Positions 1 through 7,292 of a stretch of 64,000 nt of DNA are shown here, piece by piece. The DNA comes from Hydrogenoanaerobacterium saccharovorans (lineage in GTDB: Bacteria; Bacillota; Clostridia; Oscillospirales; Ruminococcaceae): positions 1-64,000 of the forward strand of contig NZ_JACSNR010000002.1 in NCBI RefSeq assembly GCF_016901815.1, given 5' to 3'. Numbering within the stretch: the stretch's first letter is position 1; every line of letters begins with the position of its first letter. A program made the position numbers and the translations under genes. Under the pieces are notes generated by a model. It had not been told where the DNA came from. It ran no database searches and worked only from the letters and a program-made list of their open reading frames with translations.

Positions 1-128
1 CAAACAAACTTGGCTTTCGCTTCGTCTATCTGTTCCTTTGAATTACTCTCAAAGTATTGTTCAAGGGTTCTACTTACTCGTTAGTTCCTGTTCAATTTTC
101 AAGGTTCTTTGCTGTCCTCTCGGGACAG
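1..128 (-). other. Probable rRNA operon leader (rRNA gene itself lies off the left edge)
   Basis: No protein gene is supported here. Read on the minus strand, this stretch follows two consensus promoters and holds a short hairpin (GCTGTCC/GGACAGC at about 107-130) and the string AAAGAACCTTGAAAATTGAA, which resembles pre-16S leader sequence of Clostridia. I infer that a 16S gene starts beyond position 1 on the minus strand. The rRNA is not in the window, so a tRNA or other stable RNA operon is the alternative. Confidence 0.6.
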
Positions 129-135
129 CTTGTTT

Positions 136-164
136 ATCTTACCACAACTCAGGAGCTTTGTCAA
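136..164 (-). promoter_or_regulatory. Downstream rrn-type promoter (P2)
   Basis: Minus strand -35 TTGACA (164-159), 17-bp spacer and -10 TAAGAT (141-136). With the promoter about 95 bp upstream it forms a tandem pair in front of the leader that runs off the left edge, as is usual for rRNA operons. Confidence 0.8.
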
Positions 165-228
165 CACTTTTTTTCGGTTTTTTCAAAGCCCTTTTTGTCG
201 GGCGCCGTCCGCATCGGACAGCTTAGTT

Positions 229-257
229 ATAATATCATGCTTTCCGGCAGATGTCAA
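229..257 (-). promoter_or_regulatory. Upstream rrn-type promoter (P1)
   Basis: Minus strand -35 TTGACA (257-252), 17-bp spacer and -10 TATTAT (234-229). First of two tandem consensus promoters after the rqcH terminator. Between P1 and P2 lies a T/A-rich stretch with no reading frame I would call. Confidence 0.8.
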
Positions 258-291
258 CACCTTTTTGCAAAGTTTTTTCATTTTCTCTTCC

Positions 292-326
292 AGAAACAAA
301 TACAGCGGGTCTTAAAGGCCCGCTGT
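292..326 (-). terminator. Terminator of rqcH
   Basis: Minus strand hairpin with ACAGCGGG/CCCGCTGT arms (326-319 and 309-302) followed by a T-rich TATTTGTTT tail. It starts 9 nt after the rqcH stop codon and separates that gene from the rrn promoters. Confidence 0.8.
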
Positions 327-335
327 ACTCTGGAT

Positions 336-2096
336 TCATTTTACTCTCAAACGCTCGGATAGCTCCTTGTCGGGGTTTACAATGGCGGTCTGATAGGTTT
401 CATAGATCACCATGCCCGGCTTGGCTCCGTTCGGCTTCTTCACATAGCGCACCTGGGTGTAATCCACCGGTACCTTTGCCGATTCCGCTGCCTGGCTGTG
501 GGTCGCCGCCAGAATGCACGCCTGCTCCAGGGTGCGGTTGGGCACCTCCCGGCCCTCGGTCACCACAATGACATGGGAACCCGGAATCTTCTGGGTATGG
601 AACCAGATGTCATTGCCACGGCTCTCCCGCAGGGTCAGCCGGTCGTTCTGGACATTGTTTCGTCCCACCAGAATGGTAAAGCCGTCATCTGACTCAAACC
701 GCAGCGGCGGCAGCTTCTCCTCCTTCTTCCCCTTGAAGGCATAGTGCTTGAGATACCCCTCCTGGGACAGCTCCCGGCGGATGGCAGTGAGGTCCGCATC
801 GGTCTGGGCCCGGGCCAGCAGGTCGGACACCGACTCAATATAGGCCAGCTCCGCCTCGCCCGAGGCAATCTGCTCCCGGAGTTTCTTCTCAGCCGTATCC
901 CGCTTGCGGTACTCGTTATAGTACTTCTGTACATTCTGATTGGGGGTCAGACGGGGATCGAGCTGGATCTCCACCTCGGGGTACCCCTCCTCATAGTAAT
1001 TCTGCACCACAGCCCGACGGTCGCCCTTCTGGATGGAGTACATATTGGTCGCCAGCAGATCGCCGTAGATCTTGTACTTCTCCCGGTCGGCGCTCTCCTC
1101 CAGCTCCCGGTGCTGGTTGTCCAGACGGCGGGCAATACGCTCCTGAGTGGCAGCCAGCAGCTTCTGCAGATCCAGCGAACGCTGGCGCATCCGGTCCGCG
1201 GCGTCCTTTTCTGAATAGAAGGCGTCCAGCAGCTCCCCATAGGTGGAAAACTCCCGGGCGGTATAGCGGTCCCCGTACTGACGGATCTCCACAAAGGAGA
1301 AATCTTTGGGCTTGCCGCTCTCATCCACCAGCATCATGGGGGTGCAGCGGCCCTGCTTCATATTGTCAGTGAGGGTTTCCAGGTAGAACCGCAGCCGGTC
1401 CGTTTCCTCGGGGGTGAGTTCAAAGACAGTCTTTTCCACGCCCCGGGCCGCAAAGCTGGCGATCTCCCGGCAGAGCAGCGGCGAAACACCCTGCAGACAC
1501 TCCTGGAGACGGCGGGAGAGTTCAATCTGCCGGGGTTCGCTGCGCAGTTTTTCGATGACTGCATCCGCAGATGCCTCCAGCAGATTGAGTTTTTCAGCCG
1601 GAGCCGGCGGCAGGGTATAGGTCAGCCCGGGCAGAATGGGACGCACCGACGACATGGATGTGTCGATGCGCTTGATGGAATCCACGATCTTCCCATCCGG
1701 GCGGCGGATAATCAGATTGCTGTGCCGTCCCATGATCTCCACGCAGAGAGTCAGGGTCACATGGTCGCCCAGCTCGTCAATGGTATCAAAATCCAGCTCC
1801 AGAATACGGTCCAGTCCTGCCTGACGCACCTCAGTCAGCTGGGCTGAGCCCAGGAGTTTGCGCATGAGCATGCAGAACATGGGCGGGGTCTTGGGGTTCT
1901 CCACCGCCGCCCGGGTAAAATGCACCCGGGGACTGGCGGCATTCACCAAGATCAGCAGCCGGTATGCGCCCTGCCGGCCCCGGAGCGCCACAATGAGCTC
2001 TTCCCGGCCCGGCTGGGTGATCCGGTCCACCCGGGCCCCCACCGCTGTTTCAATTTCCTGTTTTACCTGACTGAGCATCGCTCCGTCCAGCGGCAT
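336..2096 (-). CDS. rqcH: Rqc2/RqcH-type NFACT protein (ribosome rescue)
   Basis: A 586-residue NFACT family protein. In Bacillus RqcH binds obstructed 50S subunits carrying peptidyl-tRNA and adds C-terminal alanine tails that mark the stalled peptide for ClpXP; older annotations call the family fibronectin-binding protein A. The NFACT-N domain occupies about residues 1-270, with the Asp-Arg pair (D96-R97, in GLDRIL) at the position needed for alanine tailing in RqcH. A long coiled coil spans about 270-440, and the C-terminal NFACT-R domain contains DIWFHT. The start follows AAGGAGGTGCTGTT. It is the last gene of a minus-strand run with trmK and nif3 and has its own terminator. Length is normal for the family. 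Confidence 0.93.
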   Translation of the reverse strand: MPLDGAMLSQVKQEIETAVGARVDRITQPGREELIVALRGRQGAYRLLILVNAASPRVHFTRAAVENPKTPPMFCMLMRKLLGSAQLTEVRQAGLDRILELDFDTIDELGDHVTLTLCVEIMGRHSNLIIRRPDGKIVDSIKRIDTSMSSVRPILPGLTYTLPPAPAEKLNLLEASADAVIEKLRSEPRQIELSRRLQECLQGVSPLLCREIASFAARGVEKTVFELTPEETDRLRFYLETLTDNMKQGRCTPMMLVDESGKPKDFSFVEIRQYGDRYTAREFSTYGELLDAFYSEKDAADRMRQRSLDLQKLLAATQERIARRLDNQHRELEESADREKYKIYGDLLATNMYSIQKGDRRAVVQNYYEEGYPEVEIQLDPRLTPNQNVQKYYNEYRKRDTAEKKLREQIASGEAELAYIESVSDLLARAQTDADLTAIRRELSQEGYLKHYAFKGKKEEKLPPLRFESDDGFTILVGRNNVQNDRLTLRESRGNDIWFHTQKIPGSHVIVVTEGREVPNRTLEQACILAATHSQAAESAKVPVDYTQVRYVKKPNGAKPGMVIYETYQTAIVNPDKELSERLRVK

Positions 2097-2168
2097 AACA
2101 GCACCTCCTTACTCTTATGGGCAGCATCTGCCCGCCCTGCCGAGCGCAGGGCTGTATCATAATCAAAC

Positions 2169-2522
2169 TTATTTCTGTTTCAGATCATATCGTTCAAATG
2201 CCCGCTCGGGGTCCCAGCGCACCTGCCGCCAGAACAGCACCTGCCAGACTGCCAGTGCCGGCAGCGCAGCCCATGCGCTCCAGAGAGCGGAGGCTCCGGC
2301 CCCTGCCAGGAGCAGTACGCCCCAGCCCAGAAACCGCCGGGCATAGTCCCGGCTCAGAGCGGCGGTATCATACCGGGCACGCTCCGAGGGCGGCAGAGTA
2401 CCGAACCCGCTCACAAACAGGGCAGCCTTCGGCCCGGCGAGGAAAAATCCCCCGCCCAGCAGGCAGAACAGCACTCCCAGAGCGGCACAGGCCACGGTTC
2501 CTGCCAGGCGCAGATCAGCCAC
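2169..2522 (-). CDS. DUF3784 family membrane protein
   Basis: A predicted 117-residue membrane protein. Helices are visible at about residues 7-33 and 65-98, with the loop FVSGFGTLPPSERARYD between them; this matches the DUF3784 signature (a GYNTM-like turn, then a K/RYD motif). The function of the family is unknown. I place the start at GTG 2522, which overlaps the end of the Nif3 gene by 8 nt, because the longer frame to 2579 would add 19 residues lying wholly inside that gene. An upstream GTG is possible. The tight overlap suggests translational coupling with the Nif3 gene. Confidence 0.65.
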   Translation of the reverse strand: MADLRLAGTVACAALGVLFCLLGGGFFLAGPKAALFVSGFGTLPPSERARYDTAALSRDYARRFLGWGVLLLAGAGASALWSAWAALPALAVWQVLFWRQVRWDPERAFERYDLKQK

Positions 2523-3612
2523 GGCAGCCACCGGTAAAGCAGAGCGCGTCTCCGCCGCAGCCCACCGCAAAGCGGACATCCGGACAGCAGGCGGTCAGGT
2601 ACTCCGCCAGCGGACGCAGTACCACCTGTTCGGTGGCATAATGAGTGGCATCCAGCAGGGTGATCCCCATGCGGACTGCTTCCAGATATTCATGGTGCTT
2701 GGCTTCCCCGGTGACCAGAGCATCCGCACCGGCAGCCGCTGCCGATTGGAGATAGTCCCCGCCGGCACCGCCCAGCACTGCCACCTTCCGGATGGTGCGG
2801 CCCTTGCGGTTCCAGCGCACCCCGGCATTCAGGCGGTCGGCGCACAGCCGGGCAAACTCCTGGGGCGAGAGGGGCTCAGGCAGTTCGCCGATCCGTCCGA
2901 TGGCGATCTCCTGGCCTTCCCGCACCGATTCCACCACATCAAAGGCGGGCACCTCATAGGGGTGCGCCTGACGCATGGCTGTCAGCACCGCATCCAGTTT
3001 TCCGGCGGGCACGACTGTTTCCAGGCGTACTTCCGCTGCCGATTCCTCCTGTCCGGGCTGTCCCAACCAGGGGTTTGTCCCCTCTCCGGGTACAAACCGT
3101 CCGGTGCCCTCCACCGAGAAGGTGCAGCCGGTATAGCCGCCGATGGTCCCGGCTCCAGCCCCGATCATGGCATGGCGTACAGCTTCGGCATGGCTCACCG
3201 GTACAAAGACAGCCAGCTTATAGTGCTTCTCCCGGCCTTCCACAGCATAGTTGGTGACATGTTCCAGTCCCAGTGCCGCTGCCAGGCAGTCGTTGCCCCC
3301 GCCCCGTGCCTTGTCCAGATTGGTATGGGCGCAGATGGCAGAGATCCCCGCCTGAGCCAGTTCCCAGACCACACTGCCGCTCTCCACCTTCTTGAGCGGG
3401 TGGAAGATCACCGGATGATGGCTGATGATAAGCTCTGCCCCGATCTCCCGGGCCTCCCGGACCGCCTCAGCTGTGATGTCCAGCACCACCAGCGCGGTCT
3501 TTACTTCCGCATCCGGGTCCCCGACCAGCAGACCGCTGTTATCCCAGTTCTCCTGGGTTGCAAAGGGTGCCAGCGAATTCAGCTTCCCATAGATCATCGA
3601 GACATTCGACAT
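2515..3612 (-). CDS. Nif3-like dinuclear metal centre protein (YqfO type)
   Basis: A 365-residue Nif3/YqfO protein, formerly called GTP cyclohydrolase I type 2. Members form toroidal hexamers with a two-metal site; their physiological role is unsettled. Metal-site motifs are visible: SHHP near residue 67, the AHTNLD segment near 95, and THYATE near the C-terminus (usual form GHYATE). The length shows the long form, with the extra PII-like domain inserted in the middle (about 120-240). ATG 3612 sits 11 nt after GGAGGAG; an in-frame GTG at 3621 is too close to it. The 5' end overlaps trmK by about 74 nt, an arrangement common in Firmicutes, where the two are neighbours. Confidence 0.92.
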   Translation of the reverse strand: MSNVSMIYGKLNSLAPFATQENWDNSGLLVGDPDAEVKTALVVLDITAEAVREAREIGAELIISHHPVIFHPLKKVESGSVVWELAQAGISAICAHTNLDKARGGGNDCLAAALGLEHVTNYAVEGREKHYKLAVFVPVSHAEAVRHAMIGAGAGTIGGYTGCTFSVEGTGRFVPGEGTNPWLGQPGQEESAAEVRLETVVPAGKLDAVLTAMRQAHPYEVPAFDVVESVREGQEIAIGRIGELPEPLSPQEFARLCADRLNAGVRWNRKGRTIRKVAVLGGAGGDYLQSAAAAGADALVTGEAKHHEYLEAVRMGITLLDATHYATEQVVLRPLAEYLTACCPDVRFAVGCGGDALCFTGGCRG

Positions 3613-4306
3613 GATATCCACGCTCCTCCAAAATCATTTCCAGCATCCGTACCACGGTTTCATATTCGGTGCGGCGGACCGGGTCACCGCTGCGGGAGCG
3701 GTCAATCCCGGCGATCCGTCCCAGCAGGTTGCGGCGGATGCGCATGAGATAGCGGTCGGTATCGGCAGAATCCCCGTCCAGTACCCGCCCGATATATCGC
3801 TCCAACAGGCTGAGTTCCCGGGGTATCCCGTCATAGACCGCAGAAAATACGGTATAGACAAATTTGCCGCTGATCACTGCGTTTTCCAGTTCCAGCCGGA
3901 AGCCCTCCCGACAGAGATACTCCCGCAGATGATCCGGTTTGGTCATGGGCTGCAGAAGCAGCCGGGTATGATATTCCCGGACCCAGGGGGCAGCATCCAG
4001 GATGCGGGCTGTGAGGTCCCCGCCCATTCCGGCGATGACCACCGTATCCACACTCCCCGGCTGGAGACCATCCAGTCCCGAAGCCAGTACGCATTCGATC
4101 CGGTCCTCCAGGCCGTAATCCGCAATGATCTGCCGGGCTTTATTCAGTGGTTTTTCGTTGATATCGCAGGCATAGCCCCGGCGGATTGTGCCGTTCTGTG
4201 CCAGATAGACCATCAGCTGTCCATGGTCGGTGCCGATGTCCGCCACCACACTGCCCGGTTGGACCATGCGGGCGATCTGTCCCAGTCGATTGCTCAGTTC
4301 TATCAA
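3539..4306 (-). CDS. trmK: tRNA (adenine22-N1)-methyltransferase TrmK
   Basis: A 255-residue class I SAM methyltransferase of the TrmK/YqfN family, which makes m1A at position 22 of bacterial tRNAs. Motif I reads VVADIGTDHGQL near residue 20, the acidic residue that ends strand 2 lies in YACDINEKPL, and VVIAGMGGDL near 90 is the characteristic TrmK loop. The C-terminal part is a helical coiled-coil domain. Translation starts at TTG 4306, well placed behind AGGAGGG. The gene leads the run trmK-nif3-DUF3784-rqcH. A TG-extended -10 (TACAAT, 4365-4360) precedes it. Confidence 0.93.
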   Translation of the reverse strand: MIELSNRLGQIARMVQPGSVVADIGTDHGQLMVYLAQNGTIRRGYACDINEKPLNKARQIIADYGLEDRIECVLASGLDGLQPGSVDTVVIAGMGGDLTARILDAAPWVREYHTRLLLQPMTKPDHLREYLCREGFRLELENAVISGKFVYTVFSAVYDGIPRELSLLERYIGRVLDGDSADTDRYLMRIRRNLLGRIAGIDRSRSGDPVRRTEYETVVRMLEMILEERGYHVECLDDLWEAEFAGTLCNPGELG

Positions 4307-4359
4307 GACAGTCCCTCCTGTTTCAAATGCCCGAGGGCAATTTCGCAGCTTTCCTGCCT

Positions 4360-4368
4360 ATTGTACCA
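4360..4368 (-). promoter_or_regulatory. Possible extended -10 promoter of trmK
   Basis: Minus strand TGGTACAAT has the TGn extension and a -10 TACAAT about 54 nt before the trmK TTG start. No good -35 is visible. It lies just downstream of the zinc-ribbon gene's terminator, which supports an independent start. Confidence 0.5.
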
Positions 4369-4391
4369 CACCTTCCGGAAAATTCCTACCG

Positions 4392-4434
4392 CAAAACGAA
4401 AAAGCCCATCCACCGGAGTGGACAGGCTTTGGTT
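4392..4434 (-). terminator. Terminator of the zinc-ribbon gene
   Basis: Minus strand stem AAAGCCTGTCCA / TGGATGGGCTTT around a CTCCGG loop, followed by TTTTTCG. It lies about 30 nt after the stop codon of the zinc-ribbon gene. Confidence 0.85.
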
Positions 4435-4461
4435 TCGTGTCAGTTCAGAGGGGAGAAACCC

Positions 4462-4740
4462 TTAGTGGCCTTCCTTCATCTCAGCGAAGCACTCGCTGCA
4501 GTAAACCGGACGGTCCTCACGGGGACGGAACGGAACCTTGCAGGGCTTGCCGCAGTTGGCGCATACAGCGTCAAACATCTCTCTCTCGGGGCGGGCATTG
4601 TTCTTGCGGGCATTTCTGCACTCTCTGCATCTCTGCGGCTCGTTCTGGAAGCCCTTCTCTGCATAGAACTCCTGCTCACCAGCGGTGAATACGAACTCCT
4701 TGCCGCACTCTTTGCATACCAGTGTCTTGTCTGTGTACAT
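4462..4740 (-). CDS. Small double zinc-ribbon protein
   Basis: A 92-residue protein with four CxxC motifs: CKEC and CREC in the N-terminal half, then CANC and CSEC in the C-terminal half. This is enough for two four-cysteine zinc ribbons. The first ribbon, with the EFVFTAGEQEFYAEKGF stretch, matches the probable zinc-binding domain zf-trcl found in many Firmicutes and environmental bacteria. No enzymatic residues are seen, so a nucleic-acid or protein-binding role is the cautious guess. The start follows GAGAGGTAAAAGCT. The gene stands alone between its own terminator and the AT-rich gap that follows sigH. Confidence 0.85.
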   Translation of the reverse strand: MYTDKTLVCKECGKEFVFTAGEQEFYAEKGFQNEPQRCRECRNARKNNARPEREMFDAVCANCGKPCKVPFRPREDRPVYCSECFAEMKEGH

Positions 4741-4841
4741 AGCTTTTACCTCTCTTGAAGAAAATGGTTTTTACCCCGGAGAAACGAAAAAGGTGAACTT
4801 TTTGAATATGCCGTGGGTAGATTTATTGCAAGCCTTTTTAT

Positions 4842-4872
4842 ATAAAAAAGACTCAAAAAACAAAGCTTTGAG
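4842..4872 (-). terminator. Weak AT-rich terminator after the sigma factor gene
   Basis: Minus strand CTCAAA...TTTGAG hairpin followed by TCTTTTTT, 12 nt past the sigma factor stop codon. The stem is short and AT-rich, so efficiency is uncertain. Confidence 0.5.
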
Positions 4873-4884
4873 AAAATGCCCGGC

Positions 4885-5466
4885 TCACACCGGTTCTGCC
4901 AGTGCCCGGCGGAGTTTCTGTCTGGCTCGGCCCAGGGCCCGGTCCACCGACTTGACAGTGCGTCCCAGACGCCCGGCGATCTGAGCATAGGAGCAGCCGT
5001 CCAGCAGAAGCTGCAGACAGGCCAGCTCATATTCCGATAGTTCCGCCTTCATGCGGTGGCTGCGGTCCCGGCTCTGTTCCTGCCGGATCACGATCTCCTC
5101 GGGTTCGTCCTGACTGGGCGCCGATACATTCCCCGCCTCATCCAGCGGAGCGGTGAGGGCCAGCGGGATATTCCTTGCCCGCAGCTGGGAGGCCGCCACT
5201 TTGGCAAGCCCATTGGAGATGCACCGGGAAGCATAGGTGCGGAACGCCGCTCCCCTGTCCCCGCGGTAAGTGCGGATGGCCGAAAGCAACGCAATCATGC
5301 CCTCCTGCATCAGATCCTCCTTTTCCAGGCCGAGGTAACAGTACCGCTCAGCATAGTAGAGAACCACCGGGGTATAGCGGACAATCAGTTCAGCCGATGC
5401 CGCATATTCACCGTGCTGGCTGCGCTCCAGAAGCGCTTCGTCTGAAATCCGGGTCAAATCCTGCAC
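4885..5466 (-). CDS. SigH-like RNA polymerase sigma-70 family factor
   Basis: A 193-residue sigma factor whose region 2 reads like sigma-H: KEDLMQEGMIALLSAIRTY, then AAFRTYASRCISNGL at about residues 48-85. A region 4 helix-turn-helix (SYAQIAGRLGRTVKSVDRALGRARQKL) closes the protein. SigH directs early stationary-phase and sporulation transcription in Bacillus and Clostridia, and the promoter here carries a Spo0A-like box. Translation appears to start at GTG 5466. A divergent sigma factor of another subfamily is possible, but the order and spacing of regions 2 and 4 fit SigH best. Confidence 0.8.
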   Translation of the reverse strand: MQDLTRISDEALLERSQHGEYAASAELIVRYTPVVLYYAERYCYLGLEKEDLMQEGMIALLSAIRTYRGDRGAAFRTYASRCISNGLAKVAASQLRARNIPLALTAPLDEAGNVSAPSQDEPEEIVIRQEQSRDRSHRMKAELSEYELACLQLLLDGCSYAQIAGRLGRTVKSVDRALGRARQKLRRALAEPV

Positions 5467-5523
5467 CGTGCCTTTCTGCCGGCAGCTCTCTTGGCTGTCT
5501 GTGAATGCTCGTGATGTGGTTTC

Positions 5524-5552
5524 ATTCTATTCCAAAAACCAACTTTTGTCAA
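5524..5552 (-). promoter_or_regulatory. Promoter of the sigma factor gene
   Basis: Minus strand -35 TTGACA (5552-5547), 17-bp spacer and -10 TAGAAT (5529-5524), about 58 nt before the GTG start. This is a near-consensus housekeeping promoter. Confidence 0.85.
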
Positions 5553-5562
5553 GTAGAATTAT

Positions 5563-5575
5563 TTTTGTCGAAAAA
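5563..5575. promoter_or_regulatory. Spo0A-box-like site upstream of the sigma factor promoter
   Basis: The plus strand reads TTTTGTCGAAAAA, containing the 7-mer TGTCGAA of the Spo0A (0A) box at 5566-5572. A second, degenerate copy on the other strand (TTTTTATCGAA) lies around 5590-5602. The first box is about 14 bp upstream of the -35 of the sigma factor promoter. The neighbourhood is AT-rich, so chance occurrence cannot be excluded. Confidence 0.45.
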
Positions 5576-5607
5576 TAAGATTATTTTTTGTAAGTATTCG
5601 ATAAAAA

Positions 5608-6963
5608 TCAAACAGTCATATCCCGAATCCAGCGGCCCCGGTATACCCGGACTGCTCCGATGACGCTTTTGATCATCTCATCGCACTTGATGATGAAGTA
5701 GACGATGGGAGCAGCCAGTCCCAGACGGAGACCCGCTATGTAACCCAGGGGAATGCAGATCATCCACATGAAGATGACATCGATGACCATGACGAACTTG
5801 CCGTCCCCGCCGCCCCGGAGGGTACCCATCATGCTGACACTGGACTGCGCCATAAAGAACACCAGCACCGAGGTGATCGCCATAAAGGACATGGCATAGC
5901 CGCGGGTGACTTCGGTGATATTGTAGAAGCCGAGGATAAAGGGCCGGATGGTGAAGATGAGCACACCGGCTGCCACGCCGATCATGGCGGCGATGTACAT
6001 CAGGGTGCGGGCACGGTCCCGGGCACGGTCGTATTCGCCGGCGCCGATGGTATTGCCGATGATGGCAGCCGCCGCTGAGCTGGTACCCATGAGCGCCACC
6101 GAAGCAAACTGCATCACCACCGAGTTGATGGAGTTGGCAGCTACAAATTCCTTGCCCATGCGGCCCATGATGATGGTGATCATCGAGTTGCCGATGGCCC
6201 AGATCATATCATTGAAGATAATGGGGGTTGCCGCCCGGACAAAGGCCCCGAACATCACCCGGTCAAACCGGCGCAGGTCATGGAGGTGGAACTGGATCTT
6301 ATGCTCCCGCCGGAACAGGAACCAGGCCACAATGAGGAATTCCACCACACGGGCGATGGCAGTAGCCAGTGCGGCGCCCTGGATCTCCAGACGGGGCGCG
6401 CCAAGGTTGCCGAAGATGAATACCCAGTTGAAGAAGGCATTCACCACAAAGGAGGTGGAGTAGACCACCAGCGAGATGCGCACTGTTCCCACGGCCCGCA
6501 GCAGCATAATGGTGTTGTTGCCCAGGGCATAGAGGGGGTAAACCCAGCCGATGACAGTGAGGTACCGGCAGCCGGCGGCAATGACTTCGGCGTCATTGGT
6601 GAAGATGGACATAATGATCTCGGGACAGCAGAGGGCTCCCAGGGAGAAGAGCAGCGAAATGCAGACGCTGATCCGGTAGACAATGGAGAGCACCTTGCGG
6701 ATCTCCGCCGGTTCGCCCTTGCCCCAGTACTGGGCCACCAGCACATTGGCGCCGCCTGCCAGTCCGAAGTTGATTACGGTGAGCATAAAGAACCACTGGT
6801 TTGCCAGGGAAGAGGCGGAAAGCTGTACTTCACCCATACTGCCCAGCATGAGGGTATCCAGCATGCTGACGCCCACTGTGATCAGGTTCTGTACCGCCAC
6901 CGGAATGGCAATGGCCCGAAGCTGCTGATAGAAGGGCGGGTCATTTGTAAAGATCTTTCCCAT
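5608..6963 (-). CDS. MATE family multidrug/toxin exporter
   Basis: A 451-residue polytopic membrane protein of the MATE family with about 12 helices. The N-terminal half carries the NorM-like opening (AIAIPVAVQNLITVGVSMLDTLMLGSMG) and ANQWFF; the second half repeats the fold from about residue 240. MATE carriers export cationic drugs or metabolites in exchange for sodium or protons; the substrate cannot be read from sequence. I chose ATG 6963 because GAGAGGAG lies just before it; the longer frame to 7017 runs through a leader hairpin. The gene is monocistronic and has a consensus promoter and a structured 5' leader, so expression is probably controlled by attenuation. Confidence 0.93.
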   Translation of the reverse strand: MGKIFTNDPPFYQQLRAIAIPVAVQNLITVGVSMLDTLMLGSMGEVQLSASSLANQWFFMLTVINFGLAGGANVLVAQYWGKGEPAEIRKVLSIVYRISVCISLLFSLGALCCPEIIMSIFTNDAEVIAAGCRYLTVIGWVYPLYALGNNTIMLLRAVGTVRISLVVYSTSFVVNAFFNWVFIFGNLGAPRLEIQGAALATAIARVVEFLIVAWFLFRREHKIQFHLHDLRRFDRVMFGAFVRAATPIIFNDMIWAIGNSMITIIMGRMGKEFVAANSINSVVMQFASVALMGTSSAAAAIIGNTIGAGEYDRARDRARTLMYIAAMIGVAAGVLIFTIRPFILGFYNITEVTRGYAMSFMAITSVLVFFMAQSSVSMMGTLRGGGDGKFVMVIDVIFMWMICIPLGYIAGLRLGLAAPIVYFIIKCDEMIKSVIGAVRVYRGRWIRDMTV

Positions 6964-6973
6964 ATACGCTCCT

Positions 6974-7095
6974 CTCACCAAAAAGGCCCTCTCTTCGTTG
7001 GCAGCCCGAAAGGGCATCGGTCAAACGGAAAAAGGGCCGAACTCATCTTTTTTCACTTTTCACAGCGCTGCTTCCGCCGCTGCGGAAGGGCTGTA
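6974..7095 (-). promoter_or_regulatory. Structured leader with terminator-like hairpin before the MATE gene
   Basis: The transcript from the promoter at 7101 has about 130 nt before the start codon. First comes a hairpin with arms ACAGC...TTCCGC / GCGGAA...GCTGT (about 7094-7060). Then a long stem pairs GGCCCTTTTTCCGTT with AACGAAGAGAGGGCC (about 7036-6986, with some G-U pairs), encloses a GCCC-TTTC-GGGC mini-hairpin and is followed at once by TTTTT. The second element looks like an intrinsic terminator placed just before the ribosome site. This is the layout of a riboswitch or other attenuator; I do not recognise a known class. Confidence 0.6.
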
Positions 7096-7100
7096 ACTGA

Positions 7101-7129
7101 ATCTTAACATAAACCATCCGATTTGTAAA
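7101..7129 (-). promoter_or_regulatory. Promoter of the MATE gene
   Basis: Minus strand -35 TTTACA (7129-7124), 17-bp spacer, -10 TAAGAT (7106-7101). It gives a leader of about 130 nt before the start codon. Confidence 0.85.
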
Positions 7130-7292
7130 CCGCTGGAAAATCCTCCCGGAAAAGTTCATCGTCCCCGACAATTTCCCGGTGGTTTTGGGATAAAAACACA
7201 GCATTCCGCTGTTCCTTTTGAATATAAAAGAGAAGGATCTCTGTCATTCCGGGCTTTCCAAAGCAGATCCTCTGTCGTTTTGTCCCGGGATT

